Positions 20,032-64,000 of a DNA stretch of 64,000 nt are shown in pieces. Position 1 is the first letter of the stretch. Every line of letters begins with the position of its first letter. A program made the position numbers and the translations under genes. This DNA comes from Salvator merianae. Its lineage: Eukaryota > Chordata > Lepidosauria > Squamata > Teiidae. Where the stretch lies: contig QVOM02000077.1 of assembly GCA_003586115.2 (NCBI GenBank), forward strand, positions 22,559 through 86,558, in the 5' to 3' direction. Below the pieces are notes generated by a model. That model was not told the DNA's origin and searched no databases. It saw only the letters and a program-made list of their open reading frames with translations.

Positions 20032-22154
20032 GGGACTCAGAACCGACCTGTCTTTATCTGCACACGCCTGGGCTTTTCTCAGTTCTGAACAGCATATGAG
20101 CATCCAGCCAGGCCGGAGGAAAGACGCAGAAGGGTGCGGGTGAGTTCCATCCCCACAGGCAGTTTTGTTTCCCGGTGATGGTGAGGCCCCCATCAATATT
20201 CCTAACCCCTGGAACTGTCCATTGCGGGGAGCCAGAGTCCAGGGATAATCGATCCCACTTTGCTTGTGAACTGAAGTTTAATGAGAAACCCCTGCTGAGA
20301 AGGGAGCCGGTGTGTGCGTGCATCTCCTCCAGTTGCCAAATCTGCTTTCAATACCTATTGGGTTCTTTCATGAAAGACAACCCTGGTAGCTTGCAGCAGA
20401 AACCAAGTTGCAGAATCAAGCTGCTGGAGACACTGAAGAAAGGGAACTTCTGCAACCGATCTTTGGTTCTACGGACAAAACAACGCACTTTTCATACAGT
20501 ACGGTTACCTACCAGAGCAGCTTGTCCCCTCAATCACTTTGTCCCTCACCGAGAGATTTCAGTAACTGGTCGATGCCCAAGATCTCTTTAAGTGCCAAGG
20601 TCACAGGTGGGGGGGTGGTATAGAGGAGTGGTACTTTAATCAAGAGAGACGTCTTGCATGTTCCTGAATGCTGCAGGGTTTGTAAGCCAGTGCATCAGTG
20701 ATGCAGGAAGTGGTTGCCACTCAGCAGAGGAGCAAACTGCCTGCAAAGTACAGTGGCTTCAAACACCAGCTTCTCCCCAGGAGTAGCAGTGACAACTTCT
20801 GCACTTTTGCAGAGATGATCTTAGAGACGGCCCTGTAGTCAACCAGCAGCTGGAACTGGCCCAGCAATTGTTACTGCACCTCTGTTTCCAGGCCTCTTCA
20901 AAAACTAAGAAAGGAATTTCTAAATCATTTGTAAGAAGCAGAGTTTCTATTGCACCTACAGTTTTTATAGGTGTCAGGCTAAGCATGTCTAAGTGTAGCA
21001 GAGATGGGGTGTTGCTCAGCAGCATCTGTTTCAAGGGGGCATTCTGCCCTACATTGGGTCTCATGTAGGTTTGGTCTAAAGCGCCCAGTGGGAGGCCCCA
21101 AAAGCAATGTGTCTCTCATCGGCATTCCTTCAGTAGATCAGATTCCTTCACTGTGCCTCAGTCTAATCTGATCCACTAGTGGTGGGATTGCAGAAGAGTA
21201 AAGCTGCTATGGAGGCAGGAGTCAGAAATCCTAGAATTCTGAGTTTCAAACGCATAATGTTGCAGGCTGCAGAACATAAGTTTCTTTTGCGGAAATTAAA
21301 ATTCTGCCATTATCAAAGGTAGGGGGCAAGGCACGGTTCTAGGGAGGAAGAAACAAGTGCTTTCGAAACGTGATCGTAGCCCAGCTGTTTATATTCATGG
21401 AGTTGGGGAAAGCCATTCAGGTCACCCCGGATCCCTCCACTTCTGAACTGCGCCTGACTCCCAGAATATCTTTGCTCTCCTGGAAACAGTTTTCCAAGCA
21501 CGTGGGATGAAGAATGACCTCCCCCTGCAATACCGTTTATTGCTGAACCGGTAAGCCTCCACCTGTAGAATTAAATGGCTTGGGATTCGTACTGGGGAGT
21601 TTGGAATATGGTACAAATTCTTGCTTCCACTTGCCTACATGTGGGTAAGCGAGCCCATGAGCATGGCTAGAGAGGAGACGGAAATGCAGCGCCCATACCC
21701 GCAGACAGCCACAGCAGACCTGTGATTTTTGAAACATTTATTAGTGCACATTTAAGCACAAATTTTATTACAATTGTTCCCTGCACCAAAAAAAAAGTAG
21801 TGGCTAAGACAGGCACCTTGATTTCTAGGACCTGGAGAGGAACAGAACCTGTGAGAGGGAATGAAAAAAACCCACCCTGGGCCCAAGTAAAAAGGAAAAT
21901 ATGGCGTGCAGAGGCAGCAAGTTCACGGAAAAGCCCCCCCCCCCCAGGCAAGCCATTTGTGCCCTGCTGTTGGAAGGTGGAGGGCCCTGCAGGGACAGGT
22001 GTTACCCCAAAGGTTTTATTTTTTCTTCAGTGAATATAATTGCTCTGGGAAAAAACAATAATAATAGTTCTAAAACAAATAGGAGGTGTTGTCAAGATAG
22101 CTGTGCTTGTTGCAAGACCATTTGGTGGGCATATGTGGCTTTGGGATAAATAAA
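20032..22154 (+). other. NDE1: NDE1 3' UTR candidate, overlapping the MYH11 3' UTR
   Basis: After the exon 9 stop the first AATAAA on the + strand is at 22,149-22,154, only about 90 bp from the MYH11 stop codon. Using it would give an NDE1 3' UTR of about 2.1 kb that overlaps the MYH11 3' UTR in antisense. A second AATAAA is at 22,695-22,700. Earlier variant signals (ATTAAA) exist, so the true end may be nearer. Confidence 0.4.
20695..20820 (+). mobile_element. tRNA-derived SINE, degenerate
   Basis: Contains 'gcaaactgcctgcaaagtac', 'ttctccccaggagtagcagt' and 'acaacttctgcac', in the block order of the copy at 8,227, but with a decayed B box. Confidence 0.45.
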
Positions 22155-22241
22155 GCAGCATAGACTGTGCTACAATTATCCACCCCTTCTTAGTTTTTTG
22201 GGTGCAGAGGTCAAACTGGCAAGTGTAGCTTTTAAACATTA
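21737..22241 (-). other. MYH11: MYH11 3' UTR (end approximate)
   Basis: Sequence downstream of the MYH11 stop on the minus strand. Minus-strand AATAAA signals are at 22,015-22,020, 21,764-21,769 and 21,737-21,742. The last was taken as the likely end, giving about 500 nt. No cleavage site can be proved from sequence. Confidence 0.45.

Positions 22242-64000
<41,759 letters not shown>

Overview
This window is vertebrate nuclear DNA carrying two convergent, multi-exon genes. NDE1 is on the + strand (non-coding exon 1 near 11,100-11,227, stop near 20,031). MYH11, smooth-muscle myosin heavy chain, is on the - strand (stop at 22,242, running off the right edge with its first exons beyond 64,000). 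The NDE1/MYH11 tail-to-tail pair is a conserved vertebrate neighbourhood. The interspersed repeats point to a squamate reptile: a 5S-rRNA-derived SINE, a BovB (RTE) LINE tail, L1 and CR1-like ends, fold-back elements of the 'actacaactcccat' type, and the 'ctggatcaggcc' repeat. No bacterial, plasmid, viral or CRISPR feature was seen.

Layout. Positions 1-10,740 are intergenic or the intron of an unseen neighbour: a 50-bp minisatellite at the left edge, an L1 ORF2 end, SINEs and unclassified sequence. Positions 10,741-11,560 form a CpG-rich promoter with two opposed CCAAT boxes. Positions 11,100-22,150 hold NDE1: nine exons, 333 codons if read through, but with an in-frame TGA at codon 281. Positions 21,737-63,096 hold MYH11: 38 constitutive coding exons plus one 21-nt alternative exon (SM-B insert). 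They encode 1,861 residues from the motor domain (about residue 116) to the SM1-type tail. The exon with the start codon lies outside the window.

The exons were built by hand: every junction was checked for donor and acceptor dinucleotides, reading phase and agreement with the known NDE1 and myosin II proteins. Summed MYH11 coding length plus the expected 115 missing residues gives 1,976, against 1,972 for the human SM1 form; four extra residues in the tailpiece account for the difference, so motor and rod are colinear with no indel. The two genes work in different systems: NDE1 is a LIS1/dynein scaffold in mitosis and neurogenesis, MYH11 is the contractile motor of smooth muscle.

The points most worth checking are: the premature TGA in NDE1 with intact downstream frame; the SM-B microexon flanked by a UG repeat and a UGCAUG element; two GC-AG introns and one apparently fused exon in MYH11; and the absence of a recognisable SM2 tail exon.
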